From: Solibacillus cecembensis
GTDB lineage: Bacteria > Bacillota > Bacilli > Bacillales_A > Planococcaceae
Reading direction: 5' to 3'
NCBI RefSeq assembly: GCF_001439635.1
Contig: NZ_LMBZ01000018.1
Coordinates: 2,033 to 66,032, forward strand
Length of the DNA stretch: 64,000 nucleotides
Shown: piece after piece, positions 1 through 7,806 of the stretch
How positions within the stretch are numbered: the stretch's first letter is position 1
Layout of the letters: the number at the start of each line of letters is the position of its first letter
Program-made: the position numbers and the translations under genes
Notes under the pieces: generated by a model
The model's input: only the letters and a program-made list of their open reading frames with translations
Told to the model about the DNA's origin: nothing
Database searches by the model: none

Positions 1-45
1 ATCTAACCCTTATATTGTAAATTGATAGTAAAAAGGGGCGGTAAA

Positions 46-324
46 ATGGTGAAGAAAACGCAACAAATAAGTGATATATTTACAGCGATACTCAGCCTAG
101 CATTTATAATTGGAGTAATTGTATATGAAGTCGGCTTGTACTCTTATTTTTCTCAAGACGGATCGCCGTGGCTCATTATGGTCGTAATGAATGTTATTTA
201 TTTGATGGTTTCATTCGCAGTTATCGGCGGGTTGAGCACACTAGGTCCTATTGGGATGGTACTTGGTTTTATAATTTCAATCGCAGGATTATTTTTATTT
301 GGAATTACATCGTTTTCATTATGA
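46..324 (+). CDS. small three-helix membrane protein of unknown function
   Basis: A 92-residue protein with three predicted membrane segments at about residues 11-33, 42-63 and 66-88 and almost no soluble part. I do not recognise the family. An in-frame TTG lies 24 bases upstream, but the ATG at 46 follows an AGGGGCGG ribosome-binding site and gives a conventional charged MVKKTQQ start. The gene is followed at once by a strong hairpin terminator, so it ends its own transcript. It sits where maf and the 5' part of radC would be expected in B. subtilis order, so it may have arrived with the event that shortened radC; that is inference. Confidence 0.7.
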   Translation: MVKKTQQISDIFTAILSLAFIIGVIVYEVGLYSYFSQDGSPWLIMVVMNVIYLMVSFAVIGGLSTLGPIGMVLGFIISIAGLFLFGITSFSL

Positions 325-340
325 AGCATAATTATAAAAG

Positions 341-370
341 AAAACCACTCAAAAATAGAGTGGTTTTATA
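341..370 (+). terminator. terminator of the small membrane protein gene
   Basis: Perfect 10-bp inverted repeat, AAAACCACTC paired with GAGTGGTTTT, around a 7-base AT loop. The A/T-rich outer arms supply the terminal T run. Confidence 0.75.
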
Positions 371-373
371 AGT

Positions 374-691
374 TTGTATTTATATAAAGAAAGCTGCTTA
401 TTCCTGAACGTCAAAAATCAAGTGCTACATAAGCAAACGATTTTTGTAGGAAGCCTCAATGCCAGCATCGTCCACCCCCGCGAAATTTTCCGTGAAGCAG
501 TAAAGCGTTCAGCAGCAGCGATTATTTGTTCACATAACCATCCGAGCGGTGTGCCTACGCCAAGTCCTGAAGATATAGATGTGACGAATCGCTTGTATGA
601 GGCGGGGCAAATTATTGGCGTGGATTTACTTGATCATGTCATCATCGGGGATCATCAATTTATTAGTATGAAAGAAAAAGGTTACTTTTAG
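374..691 (+). pseudogene. radC: 5'-truncated radC remnant (JAB/MPN domain only)
   Basis: The 105-residue reading frame matches only the C-terminal half of RadC. It keeps the MPN/JAMM metal site, with HNHPSG at about residues 54-59 and the following Asp at 67, and the usual [14 protein letters not shown] segment. RadC proteins are about 220-230 residues. The N-terminal helix-hairpin-helix region and the first MPN strands are missing, and the frame opens from a weak TTG with no convincing ribosome-binding site. A terminator ends just upstream, so the fragment may not be transcribed efficiently. Position directly before mreB matches B. subtilis radC. I call it a decayed gene, although translation of a stand-alone JAMM domain cannot be excluded. 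Confidence 0.75.
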
Positions 692-700
692 AAAAAATCG

Positions 701-733
701 CCATTTTGATAATCAATCAAAATGGTAATTTTT
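701..733 (+). terminator. terminator after the radC remnant
   Basis: Stem CCATTTTGAT / ATCAAAATGG with a 5-base loop, followed by a run of T residues. It separates the radC remnant from mreB. Confidence 0.8.
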
Positions 734-925
734 TTTGTGTATAAGCATAATAGATAGAGGCTATATCCTGTAGTTTGAAAGTTTGTGTACGGTTTCAAAA
801 AAATATGCAACCAATAAGAATACAATTCGTCAAAAGACATTATTGTTCTATCTGTATTGTTAAATCTTACATAGTAAATTTTATTTGTTTCGTGAGGAAA
901 ATAGAAATACAATAGAAAAGTAGAG

Positions 926-948
926 TTCGACAAAAAACATTCGACAAA
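926..948 (-). promoter_or_regulatory. pair of perfect Spo0A (0A) boxes upstream of mreB
   Basis: Positions 926-934 and 940-948 both read TTCGACAAA. Its reverse complement TTTGTCGAA carries the TGTCGAA core of the Spo0A box. The two copies lie 14 bp apart in the same orientation, about 60-80 bp upstream of the likely mreB transcription start. Binding by Spo0A is inferred from the consensus. The remaining bases of the 692-1067 gap show no convincing gene. Confidence 0.5.
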
Positions 949-996
949 AGTCGAGATACAGTGCTTGGAACACTATAATTTTTTGATTCTATCCGT

Positions 997-1002
997 TATA
1001 AT
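997..1002 (+). promoter_or_regulatory. candidate -10 element of the mreB operon
   Basis: A TATAAT hexamer lies 65 bases before the mreB start. No good -35 hexamer is present at 16-18 bp, so the promoter may depend on an activator or the call may be incomplete. Confidence 0.4.
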
Positions 1003-1067
1003 AAAGGGTATGATTTTAATAATGTCATCGAAGAGATAATTGCCTAAATAGAAAGGGAGTACTTAAT

Positions 1068-2084
1068 TTGTTTGGATTAGGAAATAAGGATGTCGGGATC
1101 GATCTTGGCACAGCGAATACACTTGTATTTATTAAAGGAAAAGGGATTGTTTTACGTGAGCCTTCAGTGGTTGCGAAAAATACAAAAACTGGGGACATCG
1201 TTGCGGTAGGTAATGATGCGAAAAATATGATCGGACGTACACCAGGATCGATTGTTGCGATTCGTCCAATGAAAGATGGCGTTATTGCAGATTTCGAGAT
1301 TACAACAGCGATGATTCAATATTATTTAAAAGAAGCAATGAAAGCTTCTGGTTCAAATTGGAAAAAGCCGAATGTTATGGTTTGTGTACCTTATGGCATT
1401 ACTTCGGTAGAACAACGCGCGGTAATTGATGCTTCACGTCAAGCGGGTGCAAAAGATGCATTTACAATTGAAGAGCCATTTGCAGCGGCAATTGGTGCGA
1501 ACTTACCAGTTTGGGAGCCTACTGGTTCAATGGTTGTTGATATCGGTGGTGGTACGACAGAAGTAGCAGTTATTTCACTTGGTGGTATTGTAACGAGTGA
1601 ATCTGTACGTGTTGGTGGTGACGCAATGGATCACGCGATTATTGCTTACATTCGTAAAACGTATAACTTAACGATTGGTGAACGTACAGCAGAATCAATC
1701 AAAGTAGAAATTGGTACAGCACGTTCAGAAGGACCGAACGAAACGATGGATATTCGTGGTCGTGACTTAGTGACAGGCTTACCAAAAACAATCGAAATTA
1801 CTTCAGAAGAAATTTCAAAATCGTTACACGAAGCCATTGCCGCGATTTTAGACGGTGTGAAAAAGACATTAGAACAAACACCACCAGAATTATCTGCTGA
1901 CGTAATGGAACGCGGAATTGTTTTAACAGGTGGCGGTGCATTGTTACGTAATTTAGATAAAGTAATTAGTGATGAGACGAACATGCCTGTATTTATCGCA
2001 GAAAACCCATTAGATTGTGTGGCAATCGGTACAGGTAAAGCATTAGATAATATCGCTATAATTCGTGCGCAACAACTGAGATAA
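1068..2084 (+). CDS. mreB: rod shape-determining actin homologue MreB
   Basis: A 338-residue bacterial actin that polymerises on the inner face of the membrane and organises the elongation machinery with MreC, MreD, RodA and penicillin-binding proteins. Phosphate-1 (DLGTANT, residues 12-18) and phosphate-2 (DIGGGTTEV, about 158-166) nucleotide-binding loops are intact and the length is typical. Start is TTG at 1068, preceded by AAAGGGAG. It is the first gene of mreB-mreC-mreD-minC-minD, with only 12 bases to mreC. Two Spo0A boxes lie upstream. Confidence 0.97.
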   Translation: MFGLGNKDVGIDLGTANTLVFIKGKGIVLREPSVVAKNTKTGDIVAVGNDAKNMIGRTPGSIVAIRPMKDGVIADFEITTAMIQYYLKEAMKASGSNWKKPNVMVCVPYGITSVEQRAVIDASRQAGAKDAFTIEEPFAAAIGANLPVWEPTGSMVVDIGGGTTEVAVISLGGIVTSESVRVGGDAMDHAIIAYIRKTYNLTIGERTAESIKVEIGTARSEGPNETMDIRGRDLVTGLPKTIEITSEEISKSLHEAIAAILDGVKKTLEQTPPELSADVMERGIVLTGGGALLRNLDKVISDETNMPVFIAENPLDCVAIGTGKALDNIAIIRAQQLR

Positions 2085-2096
2085 GGAGGACTGGCA

Positions 2097-3017
2097 GTGC
2101 CACATTTAGCAAATAAAAAATTAATCGTTCTATTAATAAGCGTAATTTTCCTTGTGGCATTGATTGGTTTCTCTCTACGTGATCGTCATAACGCAACATT
2201 ACCTGAGCAAATTATTAAAGATACAGTTGGCTTTGCGCAATCTATTATTGCAAAGCCAACAAACTACATAACAGGTATTTTTAGCAATATTGAATCGCTG
2301 TTAAATACGTATGAAGAAAATAAACGCTTAAAGGTACGTCTAGAGGACTTTGCTGTATTACAAGCAGAGGTAGGTTTATTAAATGCAGAAAATGCTTCAT
2401 TACGTGAGCTAACAACGATCAAGGAAAGTTTGCGTGATTTCGACCCGATTCAGGCGACGGTCATTGCGAGAAACCCGGATCAATGGGAAGAAAAAATCAT
2501 TTTAAACAAAGGGACAGCAGATGGCGTTGAAAAAAATATGGCTGTCATGACCGCGCGAGGACTCATTGGAAAAATCGTGATTGCGACACCGTTTACTTCT
2601 GAAGTTGAACTTCTTTATACAAATAATGAAAATTATCGTGTATCTGCAATTGTACTCGGAGAAAAAAATGAAGAAATTCATGGTTTAATAGAAGGTTATG
2701 ATGTAGAACGCAACGAATTATTATTAAAGCGAATTGATTCGAATTTAAAATTAAAAGTGGGCGAAAAAGTACAGTCTTCTGGATTAGGTGGTATTTTCCC
2801 GAAAGGTATTTTAATCGGTGAAGTGACAGAAGTAACGACGGACGACTTTGGTTTGACAAAAATGGCGTACGTGAAACCTGCTGCAGATTTCTCTATGCTA
2901 GAAAATGTCATCATTGCTAAACGTAAAACTATTGCAATTGATGGCTCAGATGGCAGTGCAACGAATGGTGATTTAACAAATGAACCTGTTGCAGAGGAAG
3001 CTGAGGAGGAGGAATAA
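2097..3017 (+). CDS. mreC: rod shape-determining protein MreC
   Basis: A 306-residue bitopic protein: a membrane segment at about residues 9-27, a coiled coil at about 65-110, then the extracytoplasmic beta domains that contact penicillin-binding proteins. The last 30 residues are an acidic, Glu-rich tail. Start is GTG at 2097 after a strong AAGGAGG. The final A of its stop codon is the first base of the mreD ATG, so the two genes are translationally coupled. Confidence 0.96.
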   Translation: MPHLANKKLIVLLISVIFLVALIGFSLRDRHNATLPEQIIKDTVGFAQSIIAKPTNYITGIFSNIESLLNTYEENKRLKVRLEDFAVLQAEVGLLNAENASLRELTTIKESLRDFDPIQATVIARNPDQWEEKIILNKGTADGVEKNMAVMTARGLIGKIVIATPFTSEVELLYTNNENYRVSAIVLGEKNEEIHGLIEGYDVERNELLLKRIDSNLKLKVGEKVQSSGLGGIFPKGILIGEVTEVTTDDFGLTKMAYVKPAADFSMLENVIIAKRKTIAIDGSDGSATNGDLTNEPVAEEAEEEE

Positions 3018-3544
3018 TGCTCGTTCGATTTCTAATCCCAACGGTCGCGGTACTGTTATTTTTACTTGAATCCCAATTTGCGATGTTTTCCCCTATTGAA
3101 ATTAAAGGCGCAACCATTATTTTAGTTCCGCGCTTTTTAATTTTGTATTTGATCTTTTTAGCCATTTATTATAATCGCAAAAAAGCGATGGTTTATGGAC
3201 TTATTTTTGGGCTATTGTTTGATGTGTTTTACATTAATATTATCGGGCTCTATACATTCTTATATCCCGCAATTTGTTTTCTTGCTGCATGGAGTGTGAA
3301 GAGAATCCACCCGCATCTTGCTGTTTCTAGTTTAATTGCCATTGCATTAATGAGTTTGTTAGAGTTTGCGATTTATGAATTTTTCTATGTTATTCAATTT
3401 ACTTCGATGGCATTACAGCCTTTCCTGTACAATCGACTTGTCCCGACGATTTTGGCAAATTCATTGTTTTTAATGATGCTAGGTTGGGCATTTAAATATT
3501 TGATTAGCGCTCGTGTGCTTCAGCGTGCACAGGAGCATTCTTAA
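3017..3544 (+). CDS. mreD: rod shape-determining membrane protein MreD
   Basis: A 175-residue, very hydrophobic protein with about five membrane segments, fitting MreD, the integral-membrane partner that links MreC to the elongation complex. It overlaps mreC by one base and uses the Shine-Dalgarno GAGGAGG inside the end of mreC. Sequence conservation in this family is low, so the call rests on size, hydrophobicity and position between mreC and minC. Confidence 0.93.
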   Translation: MLVRFLIPTVAVLLFLLESQFAMFSPIEIKGATIILVPRFLILYLIFLAIYYNRKKAMVYGLIFGLLFDVFYINIIGLYTFLYPAICFLAAWSVKRIHPHLAVSSLIAIALMSLLEFAIYEFFYVIQFTSMALQPFLYNRLVPTILANSLFLMMLGWAFKYLISARVLQRAQEHS

Positions 3545-3575
3545 TACAACGAAGCGTGAGGTGACATGTATAGTT

Positions 3576-4244
3576 ATGAAAAAACAACTTGTCCATATCA
3601 AAGGGACAAAAGAAGGGTTAGCACTTCGACTAGACGATCAATGTTCCTACGCGGAGTTAATTGAAGAACTAGGAAATAAAGTTACAGACGGTCACCTTGA
3701 TGGTAAAATAGATGTGCAATTACATTTGGGGAAACGCTATTGTACACCCGAACAAAAACAGCAATTAATTACAGCAGTAGAGCAACAGCAAAACCTACGT
3801 GTATCTAAAGTGCAAAGCGATGTTATGACAATCGAGGAGAGCGAACATTTACTTGAAGCAAATCGCTCCGAACAATATGTGGGCATTGTGCGCTCTGGTC
3901 AAATATTACGTACGCCTGGTGATATTATCGTATTAGGCGATGTGAATCCGAATGGACGTATTGAAGCGGGCGGCAGTATTTATGTGATGGGCAAGTTAAA
4001 AGGAATTGCACATGCAGGCACTGGGGGCAATGTAGAGGCAATTATTTCGGCAGCTCATTTCGAACCAACACATGTATTAATTGCCAATCAAGTTGAAGTG
4101 ATGACAAATGAAAGACAGTTTATTTTAGAGCATACAGAACAATTATGCGCTTATATTGGTGCGAACGGTGAAATCTGTTACGATAGAATACAAGAAGTGA
4201 GAAATATCCGACCGAGTTTATCGACATATCGAGGAGGAAGCTAA
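3576..4244 (+). CDS. minC: septum site-determining protein MinC
   Basis: A 222-residue inhibitor of FtsZ assembly that works with MinD to block division at the poles. The N-terminal domain begins MKKQLVHIKGTKEGL, as in Bacillus MinC. The C-terminal beta-helix domain carries GDVNPNGRIEAGG and GKLKGIAHAG, the MinD-binding glycine-rich part. The frame stays open upstream to 3513 but overlaps mreD there; ATG 3576, downstream of GTGAGGTGA, fits the family. The stop abuts the minD start. Confidence 0.95.
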   Translation: MKKQLVHIKGTKEGLALRLDDQCSYAELIEELGNKVTDGHLDGKIDVQLHLGKRYCTPEQKQQLITAVEQQQNLRVSKVQSDVMTIEESEHLLEANRSEQYVGIVRSGQILRTPGDIIVLGDVNPNGRIEAGGSIYVMGKLKGIAHAGTGGNVEAIISAAHFEPTHVLIANQVEVMTNERQFILEHTEQLCAYIGANGEICYDRIQEVRNIRPSLSTYRGGS

Positions 4245-5099
4245 ATGAGTGAAGAAGCAATAGCTCAAACTGCAACCTTACATAAGAAAGGGGCCGCTAA
4301 TGTGGGAGAGGCAATCGTTATAACTTCAGGAAAAGGTGGAGTAGGTAAAACGACTACGACTGCAAATTTAGGTACTGCATTAGCATTACAAGGGAAGAAA
4401 GTTTGTTTAGTAGATACAGATATCGGACTGCGTAATTTAGATGTTATTTTAGGGCTGGAAAACCGAATTATTTATGATTTAGTGGACGTCATTGAAGGGC
4501 GTTGTAAAACGCATCAAGCACTTGTGAAAGACAAGCGCGTGGATGATAAATTATTTTTACTTCCAGCAGCACAAAATACCGATAAAAATGCTATAGCACC
4601 AGAACAAATGAAATTGTTAGTAGATGAATTGAAGCGTGAATTTGATTATGTATTAATTGATTGTCCTGCTGGGATTGAACAAGGTTATCGTAATGCCATA
4701 GCAGGCGCTGACCATGCGATTGTTGTGACAACACCTGAAATTTCAGCTGTTCGTGATGCAGATCGTATTATTGGCTTATTAGAACAAGAACAAATGACAC
4801 CGCCTAAGCTTATCATTAACCGAATCCGTAAACATTTAATGGATAGTGGCGATGCAATGGATATCACAGACGTGACAACGCATTTATCGATTGATTTACT
4901 TGGAATTATTGTAGATAGCGAGGATGTCATTAGCTCTTCAAATAAGGGAGAGCCAATTGTCATGAATCCAAATAATAGGGCATCAGTTGGTTACCGCAAC
5001 ATTGCACGACGTATTTTAGGTGACTCTGTTCCACTCATGACACTGGATGATGAGCAACCAAAAGGGATGTTCGCAAAATTGAAATCCATTTTTAAATAA
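4245..5099 (+). CDS. minD: septum site-determining ATPase MinD
   Basis: A 284-residue deviant Walker-A ATPase that recruits MinC to the membrane. GKGGVGKTT is at residues 29-37, and the C-terminal segment is a Lys/Phe-rich amphipathic membrane-targeting helix. Two starts are possible. ATG 4245 follows a strong GAGGAGG. An internal GTG at 4302, preceded by AAAGGGG, gives the canonical GEAIVITSGKGG beginning found in B. subtilis. The longer form therefore has a 19-residue N-terminal extension. It is the last gene of the mre-min operon. Confidence 0.96.
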   Translation: MSEEAIAQTATLHKKGAANVGEAIVITSGKGGVGKTTTTANLGTALALQGKKVCLVDTDIGLRNLDVILGLENRIIYDLVDVIEGRCKTHQALVKDKRVDDKLFLLPAAQNTDKNAIAPEQMKLLVDELKREFDYVLIDCPAGIEQGYRNAIAGADHAIVVTTPEISAVRDADRIIGLLEQEQMTPPKLIINRIRKHLMDSGDAMDITDVTTHLSIDLLGIIVDSEDVISSSNKGEPIVMNPNNRASVGYRNIARRILGDSVPLMTLDDEQPKGMFAKLKSIFK

Positions 5100-5110
5100 T
5101 TATAGAAGCG

Positions 5111-5144
5111 AAAAAGTTGTCGATGCATTCGACAACTTTTTTTT
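5111..5144 (+). terminator. terminator of the mreBCD-minCD operon
   Basis: Stem AAAAAGTTGTCGA / TCGACAACTTTTT with loop TGCAT, followed by further T residues. Confidence 0.9.
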
Positions 5145-5227
5145 GTATAAAATTTTGCCCGCTGTAGTTATGAGACATAAACCAATCAAACCGTGTGCCA
5201 AAGACGTGCTAGTACTTTACTCTTTAT

Positions 5228-5256
5228 GAATCGGAATTTTAGATGAATCATATACT
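5228..5256 (+). promoter_or_regulatory. candidate sigma-E-type promoter for spoIVFA-spoIVFB
   Basis: CATATACT at 5249-5256 resembles the sigma-E -10 box, with a weak GAATC -35-like element at 5228-5232. The same octamer occurs on the minus strand upstream of sigK, another sigma-E gene in B. subtilis. The -35 match is poor. Confidence 0.3.
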
Positions 5257-5279
5257 AGACAAAAAGGTGGGGTGAGTAC

Positions 5280-5825
5280 TTGAAAAAGTGGCAATGGGTA
5301 ATCGCGAGTGTCCTATTTTTTACGATACTGAGCTTTAACACATTCGGTGATATGACAGTGAAACGAACGATCAAGAGGGTCGTATATAGCTCTGAGGACT
5401 TATTAATTATGCGTGCGGTGCTGTCGGATATCGCTTTTCCAGAAAACAAACAAGTGACCGTAAATGCGACTCCCGATGAATCGATTGAGCAGCTAGTAGC
5501 TTTTGCAATGATTGAACGTTATAACAATGGTTTTTTACTGTCTTATGAAGAACCACTCTTATTGAAAGCGTTGTATGATGGACTGATTGTTTTTACGGGG
5601 CATACAAAATATAATGGGAAAACGATTTCTATTTTATATGAAAATGGCACAACAGTTACATTTGGGTACGTTGACCAGTTTTCGGTATTACCGTACATGA
5701 CTGTTTCCAAGGGAGAATTGATTGCGGTCAAAGAAAAGGGGAAGCTTTATATACAAATTGAAAAAGATGGAGAAGTGTATAATATAGAACAAACAACGAA
5801 GTGGCTGAAAGAACAACATACATAA
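5280..5825 (+). CDS. spoIVFA: stage IV sporulation protein FA (SpoIVFA-like)
   Basis: A 181-residue protein with one N-terminal membrane segment (about residues 5-22) and a C-terminal M23-like beta domain without the zinc ligands of active M23 peptidases. In B. subtilis SpoIVFA holds SpoIVFB and BofA together in the outer forespore membrane and restrains pro-sigma-K processing. B. subtilis SpoIVFA is about 264 residues, so this form is shorter. Start is TTG at 5280 after AAAGGTGGGG. It is one base from spoIVFB, which supports the identification. Confidence 0.85.
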   Translation: MKKWQWVIASVLFFTILSFNTFGDMTVKRTIKRVVYSSEDLLIMRAVLSDIAFPENKQVTVNATPDESIEQLVAFAMIERYNNGFLLSYEEPLLLKALYDGLIVFTGHTKYNGKTISILYENGTTVTFGYVDQFSVLPYMTVSKGELIAVKEKGKLYIQIEKDGEVYNIEQTTKWLKEQHT

Positions 5826-5826
5826 T

Positions 5827-6438
5827 ATGAAAATCACTATACATCCACTCTTTTTATTGCTACTTCTATTGTTTGTTTTATCGGGAAATATCGCACTTTA
5901 TAGCATAATCTTAATTTCGTTATTATTTCATGAATTAGGTCACTTCGTCGCGGCTAAATGTGTTGGCGCGCAGATAGAACGTTGTGTCATCCTACCATAT
6001 GGTGGAGAAATGACATTAAAAAATGAGCATCAACTTTCTTTTAAACAATTAACAATTATTGCGCTCGGAGGACCGATTGCCACTGTTTTCGGAATTGCAG
6101 TCGCCTATACATTGCCACCTGTTTTACAAGAAGGATTTATAAATGCTCAAATAATATTGCTTATAATCAATTTCCTGCCGATTTGGCCGTTAGACGGTGG
6201 GAGAATCATTTGTTATAGCTTATTGCAATTTTTACCTAAAACGGTCATTTTTGAAACGTATTTATCGCTATCAATTGGTTTACTTACAGTCATTATTTTA
6301 GTATCATTATTAATGCTACCAGAATCTATTTCCCTTACAATTGTAAGTCTCTTTTTATGGAGCAAAGTAATAGGTGAATGGCGAACAAGAAAATATCGTT
6401 CAGCATTTGAAAAACTTGTAATGAATCGGTTGACTTGA
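5827..6438 (+). CDS. spoIVFB: site-2-type intramembrane metalloprotease SpoIVFB
   Basis: A 203-residue polytopic S2P protease that in Bacillus cleaves pro-sigma-K in the mother cell. The zinc ligands are present: HELGH at residues 35-39 and PLDGG at 121-125. B. subtilis SpoIVFB is about 288 residues with a C-terminal CBS domain; here the protein ends after the membrane core with only a short tail (WRTRKYRSAFEKLVMNRLT), so the CBS domain is absent. Its substrate gene sigK lies at 55.1 kb in this window. The rplU promoter overlaps its stop codon. Confidence 0.92.
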   Translation: MKITIHPLFLLLLLLFVLSGNIALYSIILISLLFHELGHFVAAKCVGAQIERCVILPYGGEMTLKNEHQLSFKQLTIIALGGPIATVFGIAVAYTLPPVLQEGFINAQIILLIINFLPIWPLDGGRIICYSLLQFLPKTVIFETYLSLSIGLLTVIILVSLLMLPESISLTIVSLFLWSKVIGEWRTRKYRSAFEKLVMNRLT

Positions 6439-6458
6439 ACGATTTGGTATGGTAGTAT
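6430..6458 (+). promoter_or_regulatory. promoter of rplU-prp-rpmA
   Basis: TTGACT at 6430-6435 and TAGTAT at 6453-6458 are separated by exactly 17 bp. The -35 overlaps the end of spoIVFB, giving the ribosomal-protein operon its own vegetative promoter. Confidence 0.7.
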
Positions 6459-6464
6459 TTTAAT

Positions 6465-6580
6465 GTTATTGTTTGTAGCACCCGCTACAACCGCGCTGAC
6501 AGGGTTCCAAAAGTATCGCATGCGATCACCTTGAATGTAGTAACAGGCGAGTCTTAGAATATATGAGGAGGTGCATTGGA
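6465..6580 (+). ncRNA. L21 leader (autoregulatory 5' UTR of rplU)
   Basis: The roughly 115-nt leader between the promoter and rplU contains TTGTAGC-acccGCTACAA, a short hairpin, followed by a conserved-looking ACCGC/AGGGTTC region before the GAGGAGGTG ribosome-binding site. Position and motifs match the Firmicute L21 leader family, thought to mediate feedback control by L21. No covariance search was run. Confidence 0.7.
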
Positions 6581-6889
6581 ATGTACGCAATTATCGAAAC
6601 TGGTGGTAAACAAATTAAAGTTGAAGCAGGTCAAGAAATCTATGTTGAAAAACTAGGTATGGATGCTGACGAAATCGTAACTTTTGACAAAGTTTTATTC
6701 GTAGGTGGAGAAACAGTTAAGGTTGGAGCTCCAACAGTTGCTGGTGCTACTGTAACAGCGAAAGTTGTTAAAGAAGGCAAGCAAAAGAAAATTACTGTTT
6801 TCAAAATGAAAGCGAAAAAGAACTACCGTCGTAAGCAAGGTCACCGTCAACCGTACACTAAATTAGTAGTTGAAACAATCAACGCTTAA
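6581..6889 (+). CDS. rplU: 50S ribosomal protein L21
   Basis: A 102-residue ribosomal protein that binds 23S rRNA. It starts [18 protein letters not shown] and has the conserved basic [15 protein letters not shown] segment near the C terminus. ATG 6581 is chosen over an in-frame ATG at 6563 because the latter lies on the GAGGAGGTG ribosome-binding site. First gene of the L21-Prp-L27 operon. Confidence 0.98.
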   Translation: MYAIIETGGKQIKVEAGQEIYVEKLGMDADEIVTFDKVLFVGGETVKVGAPTVAGATVTAKVVKEGKQKKITVFKMKAKKNYRRKQGHRQPYTKLVVETINA

Positions 6890-6910
6890 TTTAAGTAAGG
6901 TGGCTGGACT

Positions 6911-7249
6911 ATGATTACAGTTACAATTAATAGCGATGAAAATCGTAAATCGTATGGATTTGAAATATCAGGTCATGCATTGTCAGATGTTTATGGACGT
7001 GACTTAGTTTGTGCTGGTGCTTCTGCTGTTTCATTCGGAGCAGTAAATGCAATTGCACATCTTACAGGCATTACACCAGACATTGAGCAAAACGCAGAAG
7101 GTGGTTACTTAAAGGTAACGTTACCAACAGACCTAGATACTGAAACAGACGACAAACTTCAGGTTATTCTGAACACAATGGTTACGCAGTTTTATACAAT
7201 GACGGCGAGCTATTCAGAATACATCGAATTGAAATATAAAATAGTCTAG
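6911..7249 (+). CDS. prp: ribosomal-processing cysteine protease Prp
   Basis: A 112-residue cysteine protease (YsxB family) that removes the N-terminal extension of L27 in Firmicutes. The catalytic pair is visible as His22 (SGHAL) and Cys34 (LVCAGAS). It lies between rplU and rpmA, the constant place for the family, and its substrate is the next gene, whose extension carries the expected cleavage motif. Confidence 0.95.
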   Translation: MITVTINSDENRKSYGFEISGHALSDVYGRDLVCAGASAVSFGAVNAIAHLTGITPDIEQNAEGGYLKVTLPTDLDTETDDKLQVILNTMVTQFYTMTASYSEYIELKYKIV

Positions 7250-7262
7250 GAGGTGGAACATA

Positions 7263-7559
7263 ATGTTATTATTAACTTTAGATCTACAATTCTTCGCATC
7301 AAAAAAGGGTGTAGGTTCTACTAGAAACGGACGTGACTCTGAGTCAAAACGTTTAGGCGCTAAGCGTGCTGACGGTCAATTCGTAACTGGTGGTTCAATT
7401 CTTTACCGTCAACGCGGTACAAAAATTTACCCAGGTACAAACGTAGGACGTGGTGGTGACGATACTCTATACGCAACAGTTGATGGCGTTGTAAAATTCG
7501 AACGCATGGGCCGCGATAAGAAAAAAGTATCTGTATACCCAACAGCTCAAGAAGCATAA
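7263..7559 (+). CDS. rpmA: 50S ribosomal protein L27 with cleavable N-terminal extension
   Basis: A 98-residue L27. The first 12 residues, [12 protein letters not shown], are the Firmicute extension that Prp cuts before SKKGVGS; the mature N terminus reaches the peptidyl-transferase centre. The body ([33 protein letters not shown]) is typical. TAGGAGGTGG precedes the ATG. Last gene of the operon. Confidence 0.98.
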   Translation: MLLLTLDLQFFASKKGVGSTRNGRDSESKRLGAKRADGQFVTGGSILYRQRGTKIYPGTNVGRGGDDTLYATVDGVVKFERMGRDKKKVSVYPTAQEA

Positions 7560-7565
7560 TTCCAC

Positions 7566-7598
7566 AAAAAGGGCTGCATTTATTGCAGTCCTTTTTTT
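7566..7598 (+). terminator. terminator of rplU-prp-rpmA
   Basis: Stem AAAAAGGGCTGCA / TGCAGTCCTTTTTTT with loop TTTAT. Confidence 0.85.
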
Positions 7599-7636
7599 AA
7601 ATGAATAACGTTTAGTATTTGTATAAAAACAAAAAT

Positions 7637-7664
7637 CAATTCGCTCTCGATTTAGAGCGAATTG
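7637..7664. other. perfect inverted repeat between rpmA and spo0B
   Basis: Eleven-base arms CAATTCGCTCT / AGAGCGAATTG around CGATTT. The T run is better on the minus strand, where no gene ends, so its role is unclear. Confidence 0.4.
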
Positions 7665-7766
7665 TGTTGTTTCTAATAAATGAATAATTGAAATTTTCCT
7701 AAAGTATTTTGCGTAGAACGAGGACAAAGACATTGTTATTGTTTTTAGGGAAAATGTCGATAATCT

Positions 7767-7775
7767 TGCTATACT
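7767..7775 (+). promoter_or_regulatory. extended -10 promoter of spo0B-obg-pheB
   Basis: TGC followed directly by TATACT forms an extended -10 element 32 bases before the spo0B start. There is no good -35. Confidence 0.5.
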
Positions 7776-7806
7776 AATAACGAAACTGTAAACGGAGTGA
7801 AAACAA

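Noticed and set aside
688..933. Minus-strand frame of 81 codons between radC remnant and mreB
   Set aside because: TTG start inside the Spo0A boxes, no ribosome-binding site, its 3' end runs through the radC terminator, and composition is that of AT-rich spacer. An internal ATG gives only about 50 codons.
5114..5137. TTCGACAA Spo0A-like box in the minD terminator
   Set aside because: It is one arm of the terminator stem, downstream of the operon, with no promoter nearby.
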